A DNA stretch of 64,000 nt, from positions 14,362,742 to 14,426,741 of the forward strand of contig NC_061072.1 in the NCBI RefSeq assembly GCF_021917145.1, in the 5' to 3' direction. Under the pieces are notes generated by a model. That model searched no databases and was not told the origin of the DNA. It was given only the letters and a program-made list of their open reading frames with translations. The translations under genes were made by a program, and so were the position numbers. Origin of the DNA: Hypomesus transpacificus (lineage: Eukaryota > Chordata > Actinopteri > Osmeriformes > Osmeridae). The first letter of the stretch is position 1, and every line of letters starts with the position of its first letter. Of this stretch, positions 1 to 30,447 are shown piece after piece.

Positions 1-671
1 TGTGTGCATCCTCGAGGGCTCATTCAACATTATCTACAGATACAGAATACATAACGGTACACATACGGTGTATATATTAATGACGTCCTCCGACACATTT
101 GTGGTTCTGCAGCTGTTTTGAGCTTTCCACTCTGAAACGGATAAGGCTCTTCGGGTCTTGGCTTCAGCCCAGCTCCCTCCTCAACTCCCGGACACCGTTC
201 TCCATCCCACCTCACTGGCAGAACCAACTCACATCCCATCATGCACTTGTCTCATGTTTCCCTCATTTCCTCTTCCATCTCACACACCTGAGACCTGAGC
301 CCCAGTCAAACGATAAACCAGTCAGCCAGCATGCCAGACAATGAGTCAGTAAACCAGTCAGTCAGTAAGCCAGATTGTCAATCAGCAGGTCAGATGGTAA
401 ACTAGTCAGTCAGTAAACCAGTCAGTCAGTGAGCCAGATTGTCAGTCTGTAGGTCAGATGGTAAAATAGTCAGTCAGTGAGCCAGATGGTAAACCAGTCA
501 GACAGTGATGGACAGCAGCAGACAGTAGGAACAATCCCAGCAGGACAGAAACAGGTCACAGGACGGAAGCACCTATGCATCTAGGAAGCATCACTTGGAG
601 CCCAGCAGCGGTGATGATGATGACGGTGGTGAGGAAGGTGACCACGACGGTTCCTCCCATCAGTATCAGAT
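1..671 (-). other. bnip3 3' flank, probably 3' UTR
   Basis: This stretch lies directly downstream of the bnip3 stop codon on the minus strand. Positions 340-500 carry a degenerate repeat built on CAGTCAGT/AAACCAGTCAG. I see no coding signature on either strand and no clear minus-strand AATAAA, so the 3' end of the bnip3 transcript probably lies beyond the left edge or uses a variant signal. Confidence 0.4.
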
Positions 672-3600
672 TCAGAAGGAGCTGGAGGGAGGGGACAGTC
701 GCCTGCCAATGTACACCCTGGGAAGACAGCCCAAATCAAGGTCAAACACACACACACATTATGGGGGGAGGCAGGGAAATCGGGGGGAGGCAGGGGGGGT
801 CTCACTGGGCTCACCCCAGGCCGATGGCGAGGACGTGAGACAGGAGCAGGGAGGGCAGGAAGACCTTGACAAAGTCTGCTGAGAAGATCCCTCCTTTCTT
901 CATCACACGCGTGTTCCTGATGCTCAGGGGCGTGGCACGTTTAGGATGCTTCAACAGGAACTCTCTGGACACAGTACACCCAGAGACACACACACACACA
1001 CACACACAGTCCACAGCACACACACAGGGTAAAGATTTAAACCCACTCACACAACTGACAACACACTGGGCACCATGCACGAGAAGTTGTTTATTACTAA
1101 GCGACACTGACTTGGGTGGGAGATTCTCTGGTCGGCTGGACCAATCCCAGATCCAGTCTGCGTTCTTCTTCATCAGATTCTCCACCTCACGCCTTCGGTC
1201 CAAGTAGTCTTCCTCAGACTGGAGCAGAAACACACCTGTTTAGAAGCAATCGAACTCCGAAAATTCTCTCAGCCTGGGTGTGTGGTGTGTGTGTGTGTGT
1301 GTGTGTGTGCGTGTCTGTATGTGTGTATGGGAAGGAGGGAGCAGCTCAGTGGTACAGCATTTGACAGGTCACAGGTTCAAATCCCCCCTGTACTGCTTGC
1401 CGCTCGGGATAAAAGTATCTTCTAAATAAATAGATTAGTATTATTATCATGTTTACCTGTGAGCTATTTTTCTCAGCAGAACTAGGCACCTCAGAGCCAC
1501 GACGCAGGTGCAAAGGAGTCTGGGATCTTGGTGGACTGTTCATACATACATACATACATACATACATACATACATACATACTGGAACTTTCAGTAAATAT
1601 ACACACACAGGCCCACATTTCAATTTATCGAGGTACTGACCAGTATATACACATATAAATACACAGGCCTCTAAATCAAGATATTGAGGCAGTTTTAAGA
1701 GATACTGTACCTGTCACACGGCACACTGCCCCTGGAGCTGCTCCGGCCAGACTCGTGCTGGGCTTCCAGCAACATCTTCTCCAGGTCCAGACCCTGGCTA
1801 GCAGCCTGGGTACCAGCCTGGGTATCAGCCTGGTCCAACCCTGGAACCTGCTCTCCTCCCTGGATAGACCCAGAATCGTTGTCCCTGTCCAGTGTCAGGA
1901 TAGACCCAGATGCTGGCTCCCCATCCAGGGGCGAACTAGGGACCCTCTCATCTGTTTCAGCAGACCCGGCGATGAGCTCATCTCCCTGGGTAGACTCTGG
2001 AGCATCCTCCTTCTCTGCCTCCTGGCTGTTGGATGGTTGTGTTGCGGCGTCCCCTGCAGGGCTGCCGTTGAAGTGCAGCTCCACCCAGGAGCCTGCGGAG
2101 AGATGGGGAAGACACAGACTGGACAGTTAGGGCTCCACTCTGACCAGAGCAAAAAGCAGGTAGACAGACAGGCAGACAGACAGTGAGACAGACAGGTAGA
2201 CAGACAGGTAGACAGACAGGTAGACAGGCAGGTCGTCACAAAGAGAGAGGTAAAAGAGACAGAGAGAGAGCCAGGTAGGAAAGTGGATAGTCAGACATGC
2301 ATGTAAACAAACAGTCCCATATGAATCTGCCCGAACCCAGTATTATAGACCATGCAACCGGGAGGCCACAGGTGGTGAGAATCAGTGACCGCACCTCATC
2401 CGTATTGATCACCAACACAGCCACCCCACAGGGCTGTGCTCAGCCCTCTCCTGTTCTCCTTGTTCACTCACAATTGTGTGGCAACGCACAGCTCCAACCT
2501 CCTTGTTAAGTTTGCTGACGACACAACCATCGTGGGCCTCATCTCTGACAGTGACGAGTCAGCCTACAGAGAGGAGGTTGACACCCTGACATCATGGTGT
2601 CAGGACAACAACCTCTCTCTTAACATCAGCAACAAGATGATTGTGGACTATAGGAGGCGGCAGGAGGAGGAGCATGCACCCCTATTCATCAATGGATCGG
2701 AAGTGGAGAAGGTCAGCTGCTTCCAGTTCCTCGGGGTGAACATCAGCAATGACCTCACCCGGTCTGTTCACACGGACAAGGTGGTCAAAGCGGCCCGTAA
2801 GCGCCTCTTCTTCCTGAGGAGACTGAAGAAGTTTGGTATGGACTCAGTCATCCTCACTAACTTTTACAGATGCACTATAGAGAGCATTCTGACTGGTTGT
2901 ATTACAGTGTGGTATGGGAGCTGCACAGACAGGGACCGCAAGGCCCTACGAAGTGTGGTACGTTCTGCTGAGTTCATCATCGGCAGGAAGCTCCCAGCCC
3001 TACAGGACATCTACCACACACGTTGCCTAAGGAAAGCTGGCAAGATTCTAAGAGACTGTTTCCACCCATCCTTCAGTCTCTTTACCCCGTTGCCTTCTGG
3101 CAGGCGTTACCGCAGCATCCGGTCGCGCACACGCAGACTGGACAACAGTTTCTACCCAAGGGCCATCAGGCTTCTGAATGGACACTGATATGGACATTGA
3201 TTTACTGCACACTAGTCACTTATACTCTGTCACTTTCAGCTACTGGTTGCACTATCAGTAACATTGCACTACTGTACCTCACTATACCTCGCCACCAGGC
3301 TCCTGTATGGTCATTGACTTAGTCACTGATCTGCAAATTTGCACTATTGTACTGTACTCCACTTAGGTTACAATAGGTTATAGGGTTGAAATAGGTTTTA
3401 TGTGCATTTAGGGTTAGTATAGTGTATTACTTAGTTATCTGTAATTTAGGAAGTTTTAGTATTAGGGTTATTATAGTCAATTATTTATTGCTATCTGTAT
3501 ATTTAGGAAGTTTCACTTATTTAAGCTCAGCATAGATGTAAATTATGTTCCGTGTACTTATGTTATGCCAGGTGCTTGCGTTGTCTTGTCTTAATAATTT

Positions 3601-3698
3601 AAGTGCCGAGTCTAACCTTGTGTTGTTCTGTGTACCTGACAAATAAAAGACTTGAACTTGAACCTTATCTTGTCAGTACGACACGTTTGTGTGAGTGT

Positions 3699-3743
<45 letters not shown>

Positions 3744-4304
3744 TGTGTGTGTGTGTGTGTGTCTGTGTGCAAATTCTTTAAATAGCAACTGACCAAGCTT
3801 GGTCTCTGTTCTAAGAAATTTATTTTTTCATGCAGTGAGAGTGTCTGTCCAATGAGAGAACAGACTGCTTGGTCCCCTCCCCCTGTTGTGTTGCATAATC
3901 CACCGAGCAGGAGCGCGGTTCGAAGCTAGTCTGGTCTCCTTATCATACCTGGAACGCTATAAATATTTCACAACACAATGGGGAACATGCGTTTCGAGTT
4001 GACGGACCAAGGTCATGCTGTATAGTGCAACGCGGCACCCTAGATCATTTGTTGTTAAGACAGACTGGGCAGCCTGACGTGGGACCCATTTCAGAACACA
4101 CTGGGTACAATCACCTACTAGGACAACCGCGCTGTCACGTGAAAGTAGCTTTCCTAAGGTCTTGATTAGATAATACTGCATTTATGCTACAATGATACTA
4201 TAATAATAGTACGCCATGACCCAAAACACCATCTATCATAACCGACTACAAATACAACATTGAGACTTACCCTGTAAATTATCCTCGCCACTTCTCTCCG
4301 ACAT
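672..4304 (-). CDS. bnip3: BNIP3 mitophagy receptor (6 coding exons)
   Basis: Outer-mitochondrial-membrane, BH3-like mitophagy and cell-death receptor. Minus-strand coding exons are 4304-4271, 2092-1711, 1535-1457, 1218-1112, 964-815 and 717-672. All junctions keep GT-AG and frame, giving 265 aa. Exon 1 starts [11 protein letters not shown] and splices into GSWVELHF, which carries the W-x-x-L LC3-interacting motif (W14, L17). Exon 2 holds the family segment [20 protein letters not shown] behind a long acidic/Ser-rich insert. Exon 4 encodes [20 protein letters not shown]. Exons 5-6 encode the tail anchor [19 protein letters not shown], with its polar Ser/His and glycine-zipper dimerisation face, and RRL. 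The [12 protein letters not shown] and EFLLKHPKR segments fit BNIP3 better than BNIP3L, and the neighbours jakmip3 and dpysl4 agree. It is longer than the 194-aa human form known from memory, mainly because of exon 2. Intron 1 hosts a LINE. Confidence 0.93.
1541..1580. repeat. (CATA)n microsatellite
   Basis: About ten CATA units lie directly upstream, in minus-strand terms, of the bnip3 exon 3 acceptor. Other short simple repeats in bnip3 introns are CA at about 989-1010 and GT at about 1284-1310. Confidence 0.9.
2157..2232. repeat. (GACA)n tetranucleotide repeat in bnip3 intron 1
   Basis: Imperfect repeats of AGACAGACAGG run for about 75 bp just upstream (minus-strand sense) of the exon 2 acceptor of bnip3. 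Confidence 0.85.
2330..3664 (+). mobile_element. 5'-truncated, broken LINE (L2/CR1-type RT fragment)
   Basis: A non-LTR retrotransposon 3' end lies in bnip3 intron 1, antisense to the gene. Frame 2436-3188 encodes the palm box FADDTT, then the fish LINE tail with [16 protein letters not shown] and [25 protein letters not shown], ending at a stop. The preceding box (GRPQVVRI through TPQGC) is in another frame at about 2355-2435, so a small indel near 2432 breaks the reading frame. The endonuclease and N-terminal RT are absent. An A/T-rich 3' UTR follows and ends in AATAAA plus a short ACTTGA tandem tail near 3640-3662, the L2/CR1 style of 3' end. Clade is assigned by resemblance only. The element is inactive. 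Confidence 0.85.
3698..3770. repeat. (GT)n microsatellite
   Basis: About 70 bp of GT dinucleotides, interrupted twice by GTCTGT, directly follow the 3' end of the LINE. Confidence 0.95.
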
Positions 4305-4601
4305 GATCAGAGACGTAAACAACTAGAGATGGAGACCCACCCGCTAATGATCTGGGTCCAAATGTGTGAGAGGATAAAGAGCACCGATTCATGTATAGGG
4401 TAACAATTGGAATCCAAAATGTGTCGTTCCTCCCTGTTTTAGTTCTATTCCTAATGGCGGACGGATAGTCCGCACTGTCGGCTATGTAAATTAAACACAA
4501 GGAAAAGGTTTGCTTCAACAATAATCACGAGATACACTTTACGCAGACCAACACCGTGATTTCTGAATCAGTCAGTGACGCGCTAGGAGCTGTTGACCTA
4601 A

Positions 4602-4630
4602 AGTAACGTTGCACGTGATTGGTCCAGTGC
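4602..4630. promoter_or_regulatory. Candidate hypoxia/E-box element upstream of bnip3
   Basis: A palindromic CACGTG (4612-4617) abuts ATTGG (4618-4622), a CCAAT box on the minus strand, about 310 bp upstream of the bnip3 ATG. CACGTG contains the ACGTG hypoxia-response core. BNIP3 is an established HIF-1 target, so this is a reasonable candidate site. A second CACGTG lies in intron 1 (4136-4141). Function is inferred from motif and position only. Confidence 0.4.
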
Positions 4631-5090
4631 GATGCAGCTAAACAAAACATGAGCACGCTGTCCTCCGGTTGCAGTGTTGAAGCCTTTACGCCCGACCGTC
4701 TTGCTCAACGTAGAAACGAGCAGTCGCTTTTAGTCTACTGCCCCTCCCTTACTGGCATTTCACCCATACAGCTGGTGTCGCAAGCCTGACGTTGTCATAC
4801 TCATAATTCTAGTCAGAATATGAGTCTGAAAACTCCGTTGGGCTGTGACTACGGGGTGTGTTTCAACCGAACTCGTAAAACAAATTCTCTTTGCTCAATT
4901 GGATAGCCCTACAACCAATCAGAGCAACGTAATATGTTGTTTGTTGAAAACGAATTCAACACAAGCGCTGACGTTGTTAATTACGTTACTGTTGATCATC
5001 TGTCCATCATCGTATAAAGCCCGCCCTGGCAATTTAATTGGTTCGCCCAGATTCTGGTTTTCTGTGGTTGGTCCCCAATACGAGACCCTC

Positions 5091-5225
5091 CAGACCCAAC
5101 TTCCCGACCAAATTTTTTTGGGGGCGGGCAGAAGTTGAGCTGGTAGCCAGGCTACCCCAGACCCAACTTCCCGACCAATTTATTTTGTGGGCGGGGCTAA
5201 ATTGGGCTGGCAGCCAGGCTAGGTG
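5091..5225. repeat. 67-bp tandem duplication
   Basis: Two adjacent, slightly diverged copies start with CCAGACCCAACTTCCCGACC. Each has a TTT-rich core followed by GGGCGGGC/GGGCGGGG and a tail of GCTGG(T/C)AGCCAGGCTA. The segments are about 5091-5157 and 5158-5225. Confidence 0.85.
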
Positions 5226-5924
5226 TCGCACTGAAGAACATCAAACGGGAACGGCAATGGAAATATTTTAACTGGTGTTATAGGCTACACAGCGTCAGTC
5301 TGTATGACTGCCATCACTACCGTGTAAACATTTCATCCAAGTGGCCAAACTCTCGCCGCGCAAGCAAATGTACAAAAATGTACATTAACGGCGGGGGACG
5401 GAGCTTTCTCCAGCGGGGGACCTCAAAGGCGAACGGAGGAGCAGACTGCCTGGTGACATGCAGGCACTAGGCTTTTTTTTGTTTTGTTGAAAATGTACAA
5501 ACCATATATTGCCACATCGATACTCTTTTTGTACATGAAGGTACAGAACATTTTCCAAATGGCATAGTAACATCGTAATCAAAAATGTACATTTTATAAT
5601 ACAGAACGGATTACAAGGGAAGTGAAAAGGAAACAAACAAAAACTAATAATATATGACATCAATTAAATAAAATAACACATAAGGGGAAGTTCAGTTCAA
5701 TTATGGTTCGTTGACATTGTGGGAAAGTACTTTCGCGTCCTACAATTATTGTGCTCATGGAGGCACTAGGCACTGTGAAAGATGAGGCTGGTTGGAAAGT
5801 TTACAGGCCTCGGGTTATTTAGGGCATATTCTTCGTACATTAAGTCTACTTAAATCAGGAGCCAATTTTAAATCAACTGCAGTAGCTTTTTAATATCAAT
5901 GGCCACGTTTAGACTCATACGGCG

Positions 5925-6309
5925 GCCCTGCGCGTGTATATCTATGTGTCTGTCTCTGTGTTTAGTGTCTGTATTTTTGTTACTGTCCGTCTGTGTCCGT
6001 AGTGTGTGTGAGCGCGCACGAGCGCGTGTGTGTATGACGCAGTATGAGGACATGGGTGGCTGGTAGTGTGTTCGTTTGTCCACTAGGGGAGCCCGTGTAG
6101 ACAGCAGAGAACCTCGCTGGGTGAACAGGGAGCAGCCACGTTGCCTCACATCCGCACGCACGGCTCTTGACTCGGGGAAGCAGAGGCACGCACGCATGTG
6201 TGTGTGTCGTGTACGCGGGCTCATGCAGCGTCCTCCACCTCCTCCTCTGCTCCCTCTCTCCTGCCGGGCTTGATCCTGTCTTCAGCAGGGAGGGGGGTGT
6301 GTTCACGGT
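5925..6309 (+). promoter_or_regulatory. Possible jakmip3 promoter and non-coding first exon
   Basis: This is the only CG-rich stretch between bnip3 and the first jakmip3 coding exon. It ends in a plausible donor (CACG|GTAAGC at about 6308). The first coding exon has an upstream acceptor (GTTGCAG|GTGTCAG, exon from 8358), so at least one non-coding 5' exon must exist. The assignment to this stretch is inferred. Confidence 0.35.
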
Positions 6310-6589
6310 AAGCCCACCATCTCCTCCTCTCCTCCTCATTTCCTCTCCATCCCTCTTTTCCTCTCCGCTTCTCCATCCTTCCTTTTTGCGCTCGCTCCCA
6401 TCCTTCCTGCTCTCCTTCCGTCTGCTCGCTGCTGTTTTGATGATTCATCCTGCCAGGCCTGCCGTTTCCCGGGCTAGTGGGTGCATGCCGTGATGTTCCC
6501 AGCCAGGGCTGGGCGCAGCGGCAATGTTGTTACTTCAGGCTGAGGCTGCAGGACCAGTATTACTGGGTAGGAGGAGGTGCACCAGGACT

Positions 6590-6960
6590 CCTGTCCAGGA
6601 GCAGGATTACGGGGTTTGAAGGAGGTGCACCAGGAGCAGTATTACGGGGTTTGAAGGAGGTGCACCAGGAGCAGTATTACGGGGTTTGAAGGAGGTGCAC
6701 CAGGAGCAGTATTACGGGGTTTGAAGGAGGTGCACCAGGAGCAGTATTACGGGGTTTGAAGGAGGTGCACCAGGAGCAGTATTACGGGGTTTGAAGGAGG
6801 TGCACCAGGACCAGTATTACGGGGTTTGAAGGAGGTGCACCAGGACCAGTATTACTGGGTTTGGAGGAGGTGCACCAGGAGCAGTATTAACAGGTTAGGA
6901 GGAGGTGCAGCAGGAGCAGTATTGCTGGCTCAGGAGGTGCACCAGGAGCAGTATTACTGG
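6590..6960. repeat. 35-bp minisatellite
   Basis: About ten units of roughly 35 bp share the core GGGGTTTGAAGGAGGTGCAC. Central units are near identical and edge units diverge. It lies in the presumed first intron of jakmip3. Confidence 0.92.
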
Positions 6961-8419
6961 GATAAGAGGAGGTGCAGTGAATGATCTGTCTGGTGGGAGC
7001 TGTATTGTCAGAGGGAGCGTGGGGTAGGGGTGCGAGGAAGGTAGAAGAGGAGGATGTGAGGATGAGTGTGAGGATGGGAGGACATGTGGGTGACAGGACG
7101 TGAGGATGGAGAGTTTGTGGATGGATACTATTCAGCATAGAGCTGCACAGACAGACTGACAGGTTGGACCATGTTTACAAGGTTAGTGTTGTGGAAGGGT
7201 GGGTGGTTCTGCAAAGACTGTATCGGTGTGTCCGACTACGGGAGCTGTTTATGGCCGCTAATCTGACTGGTGTGAATGTTATTGAATAGACCTCTAGTCT
7301 GCTGACAGGTGTAATGTACGTGAGCGTGAGTGTGTGTGTGTGTGTGTGTGAGGGCTTAGCTGTAAGTTACGGTGGTCGATATAAACAACAGCAGCTGCAG
7401 CACCTCTCGTCTAAACAACATGGAGTCAGTACTGCCTGTGTCTGCCTCCATACACACACACACACACACACACCATGATGTCAGTACTGGCCCGTGGAAG
7501 AACAAGCCTGTCATTTGTGTGCTAGCCTGGACCTACCACACTCTGAGACCTCCACTGTGTACCAGTGTGCATGGATGAGGTTCCTCTCTCTTGCACTGCT
7601 GATCCTGGAGACAGGTGGACATGTCCTCCAGAGTAGAGGCAGTGGGACATGTGTAGGACTAAGGTCATGAGGCAGTGGGGCTAAGTACAGGAGAGGTAGG
7701 GTGTGTTATGTGGTCTTGAGGCAGTGGGATATGTGTAGGACTATGTACGGTACAAAATGAAGTATTCAGTATGGGTAGAATGTTCCAGGGTTTTGCTTGG
7801 AATGTAGGCTGAGCACCTGGTGTGCTGTGATTTGTCATCGCTGGTGAGGTTGGCGTGTGGTGATCCATATTGGTGATCAAAATTAGACCAATGAAGAGGC
7901 TTTGTGCATGTTTGTGTCTTTCGGTGTCTAAAGAAGTCTAATAAAGGCCACTGGGACTGTGGAACATGGATCAGTTTGGGGACTGCCGTGTGTCCCTATT
8001 TACTACAACAACTATGTATTTATTGATCGGGAGCTCTTTTGGTAGATTCTGAAATCTATTCATTTGGTTGATTCCATTGCTTTGTCATGTCATTCTTACG
8101 TTGTTGAAGGGGGTTGGGATGCTATTGTTGATATTGCTGTGTGTTGGTATGTTATTTATGTTGTGTGTTTGTACTGTTGTTGTTGTCGACATTGCAGTGT
8201 GTTGTTACACTGTTGTTGTTTATGTTGTTGTATGTGTGTATGTTGTTGTGGACATTGCTGTATGTTCTCATTCTTATAGTTGTTGACGCTGCTGGGTGTT
8301 ATTTAATGTTGTTGTTGTTGACATAACTGTGTTGTTATATTGTTGTTGACGTTGCAGGTGTCAGAGGCGATGGAGCAGGAGCTGAGGTGGTGAAGGAGTA
8401 CAAGGGCTGACACCAGTGA

Positions 8420-19235
<10,816 letters not shown>

Positions 19236-21386
19236 CTGTCCTTGTGAGCTCCTGTCAGGTGGGTGGGCTTAGGGCCTGTCAGAATAGAGATCTTCCAGTA
19301 CTTTCTCTGAAGGTGTAACCAGCCATCTCACTGTCATCCACAGCTCTCCAGAGATGTCTCGACACTTCCTCCCAGAAGACAGGATGCGACACCACTGTTC
19401 TGCCAGCAGTCGCCAGGGACGACCAGCGATGGCGGCCGCCCGCCGGAGGGGGGCTGATGTGTGTGTGTGTGTGTTTTTTCTCCAAGACTGTGGACTGTGT
19501 TTCTACTGCAGTGTGACCTCTGTGACCTCTGCCAGGCCTGTGTTGGAGTGCTGTGTGCGTGTGCGTGCGTGTGTCGCGTCTGTCTGTGGAAGACTTCCGT
19601 GTACATTCAGGACATCAACGTGTTTTTTTCTCCGTTTTCCCTGCTGAGCAGGTGGTGCTCTGCTTCCCTGTGGAAGCATGACGAACTGAGAGATAGACGT
19701 TTCCCCTCCCTTTCTCTCTTCCCCCACTCTCCCTCCCTCCGTCCCGCCGACCCCCCTCCCTGCCGGCAGGCGTCCTCTTCCACCCTCCTTCTCCAGTCTT
19801 TCCCGCTCCCTCCCTCCCTCTTTCCTCCCTTCTTCTTCACATCTGTACTTTTCTCCCTCCCTCTCAATCTCTCCCTCTCAGCATTTCCCTTCTCTCTCGA
19901 TCTCTCCCTCCCTCTCAGCATTTCCCTTTTCTCTCGATCTCAACCTTCGCTCTCAGTCTCTCACTCCCCCTCTCCTCACAGCCCCATGTCCCCCCGCCCC
20001 CTCTCTCTCACCCCCTGGTGTTAACCTTGACTGCCCGGGCTGTGACACCCTAACCCCCTTGCTCCCGCTCCCCCCCTCCCCCTGGTGCTGGCTCTGGCTG
20101 GCCAGGCTGTAGCCAGGCCGCAGGGACCACCAGCTCCCCGATTGTTTCTCATCCCCACGGCCACCCACTCGGGCTTTACACTCGTCTTTTTGATGTAAAG
20201 GGGCAATATTTGGAATAAATTTTCTCAGAAGAGACATGCGGAGGATTGATCATTCTTTCGTTCTTTTCATCGCCTTGTGCTTTCCGTGCCGGTCGCCGGA
20301 GGCCACCGAAGCAATGTGTGTCAGTGCAGCGTGCGCCAGTCAGTCATGCTGACACGTTGGAAACAGATATGATGTGTGTTCATGGGTGCATGTGAACACG
20401 CCTAGTTTGTGGAAGGCTGGTTGCTTGTGGCCGTGTCCAGATCAAGGCCCTGGAGACAGGCCTTCACTGCTGGGTGAGGATGTGGAGGTGGGACGGGATG
20501 TTTTCGACCGCCAGACATGTCAGCCTGTCTCTTTGTTTACTTGTTGGAAGTACCAGTTTGGAACCCAGTCAAAATGTATACTTCAGAAGGGTTTGGGAGG
20601 GTTAGATAGATTATACTTCCAAGGGCCCTACATGCTACTACACGACAATGTACCCTACATCCTAGGGCCCTACATGCTACTACACCACAATGTACCCTAC
20701 ATCCTAGGGCCCTACATGCTACTACACGACAATGTACCCTACATCCTAGGGCCCTACATGCTACTACACTACAATGTATCCTACATCCTAAGGCACTAAA
20801 TGCTACTACACTTCAATGTACCCTACATCCTAGGGCCCTACATGCTACCACACGACAAAGTGCCCTACATCCTAGAGAACTACATGCTACTACACTACAA
20901 TGTACCCTACATCCTACACCCAAGCTAAGGTTTTATACATTAAGTCCAAACAAAGCCTTTCTGAGCATTTCCCTCAAGAGAGAAGTGAAAGTTCCACCAG
21001 TGAAATGGGCACAAATCGCACCAGTCTAGTCTGGAGTGAAGACCTACTGTCAGGGTGGGGGTGGGGTAGTTCAATCTTGTGATAGTGACTGAAGGAAGCA
21101 CATTTCATGCCGACGTGCACCCAGCCAGCCCCCGGGCCGCCTGTCTCTCTCCGGTCCCTCTCCCTGTGCGAAGTCATGTGAAGGTTTCAGCACCACGCCC
21201 CACTGGACAGCTCCCGTTCACAGAACGGTCCTCGACTGAAGACAGAGGTCGACTTGGTTTAGAGAGCTGCCACCACGGTGATTAACTCAGTCTGAGGGTA
21301 AGATAGTGCTTCTTAGGTTAGATTTAGGGTATTTTTGTATACGTTACTACATTGCTCACTGTCCTCTAAAAGAAGAACGTCTGGCG
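19236..21386 (+). other. jakmip3 3' UTR, poly(A) signal and spacer to dpysl4
   Basis: About 980 bp of non-coding sequence follow the jakmip3 stop. It is C/T-rich at 19690-20000 and reaches an AATAAA at 20214-20219, the likely cleavage signal. A 42-bp minisatellite follows at 20630-20920, then the 5' flank of dpysl4. No further gene was seen. Confidence 0.6.
20630..20920. repeat. 42-bp minisatellite
   Basis: About seven units of CCCTACATGCTACTACAC plus GACAATGTACCCTACATCCTAGGG, each about 42 bp, lie between jakmip3 and dpysl4. Confidence 0.92.
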
Positions 21387-29059
<7,673 letters not shown>

Positions 29060-30445
29060 GTGGTGAACATGAGGGAGGCGAAGCAGAAACAGCCCTTCAT
29101 GCTTCCTGAACCGTCCTCAAAGAAATGCAAAAAATCCCAGTTACCCTCTAAAACTGTACATTCCAACAGGTTAAAAAAATTAAAAAATAAATACAGATAT
29201 GGTACTTTTCCGTCAAGTGATGGAAACATTACTATGACAACACCTACACCTATTGTACGCAGAACCCAAGTCCAACCAGATCTCATTGCAAAACAATAGA
29301 TCCATCCACTAGATCCATTAAGTCCATCATAAGACCATTCAGCACCTATAGTAGATCTCCATAGAGCTGTTCGACCTCCATAAAACTGCTTGATGTGCAT
29401 TGCATGCAGCTTCAACCTCCAGAGTCCCCTCGTCCTCTGGTCATCTTGTGTCCAGCTTCAGTGACCTGGTGGTGACGATGAGCAGGAGATAGGACGGTCG
29501 CCTTTAAGACCTCTGAATGCCTCTCACACTGTAGTAGTACTGCTTCCTGACTCTCTCCCTCTCTCTCTCTATCCTCTTCTGTTCTCTTCTCTCTCTGTCT
29601 CTCTTTCACTTTCTCTCTCAATCTGTCTCTCCCTCACTTTCTCTCTCACTTTCTCTCCCACTTTCCCATTCTTCTGGCACTTAGGCTGCGCCTCCTCTTC
29701 TGCCTCCCCTCCATGAATGTTCTCATTAGGTAGTACGAAGAACAACCATACTTGATAACCTCATGCTTAAAGGACTTATGTCATTGCCACATGTGTATGT
29801 ACCATCCTGTTACCATAGAAACGTTAACCCGGAGAGAGACAGAGGCGTCATATGCTAGTGCCGTAACCTTGCCGTTGTCGTGTCAGTCAGAAGAAGAGTT
29901 TCATCAATGCTCCAACATGTCTGTAGAAAATACTAGAGAGGCTTAAACAGTGTTCTGGTCTTAGTCCTGATCCTGGGCCTTGACCCTAATCCTAGTTCTT
30001 AGTCCGAGTCATCGGCTTTTTCCCCACACTGTGTGTCTTAAACACCCAATCTCTGGTGCTCAGAACCCTCACGTTCTATCCAACCCCACCCCCTCTACCT
30101 AGTAACCACAGTGGACCACAGTGGTTCTAACACTTTTTTTAACAAGCTGTTTGTCTAGTTTGTAAGGATATCATTTGATAACATTTTCATGTTTGTACTT
30201 TGTACTTTTACCGGTTCAGAAAACGGCCATTATTTTGTAGCCCAGAAACCAACAGCATTAGTAGTGTACAGTTCTCCTGCAGTGTTGTTAGTGGAACCCT
30301 GTTTGAGTGTGTCTATAGTTATCACCTGAGGCAAAATGGTCCAGTAACAGTCTTTTTCTATTGTCTCAGTGTAACATTGTAAATATTTAATTGTGTCCCG
30401 AAAGCATCATGAAGAGCATGTCCTGAATAAAGTTTGAGGGGAAAT
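29060..30445 (+). other. dpysl4 3' UTR with poly(A) signal
   Basis: Non-coding sequence after the dpysl4 stop ends at AATAAA (30426-30431), with a second AATAAA (30442-30447) close behind. A C/T-rich tract occurs at 29545-29670. No other gene was seen. Confidence 0.65.
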
Positions 30446-30447
30446 AA

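Larger units (their letters stand above)
4305..8357. other. Divergent intergenic region bnip3 / jakmip3
   Basis: Head-to-head spacer between bnip3 (minus) and jakmip3 (plus). It holds the presumed bnip3 promoter, a 67-bp tandem duplication (5091-5225), a GC-rich stretch with many CG dinucleotides at about 5925-6310, a 35-bp minisatellite (6590-6960), microsatellites near 7330 and 7450, and a T/G-rich tract at 8085-8350 with many TGTTGTTG runs. No protein-coding signature was found. Part of the region is probably jakmip3 5' UTR intron. Confidence 0.6.

Noticed and set aside
672-4304. Assignment of the first gene to bnip3l (NIX)
   Set aside because: [20 protein letters not shown] and [15 protein letters not shown] are closer to BNIP3, and the neighbours are those of BNIP3, not BNIP3L.
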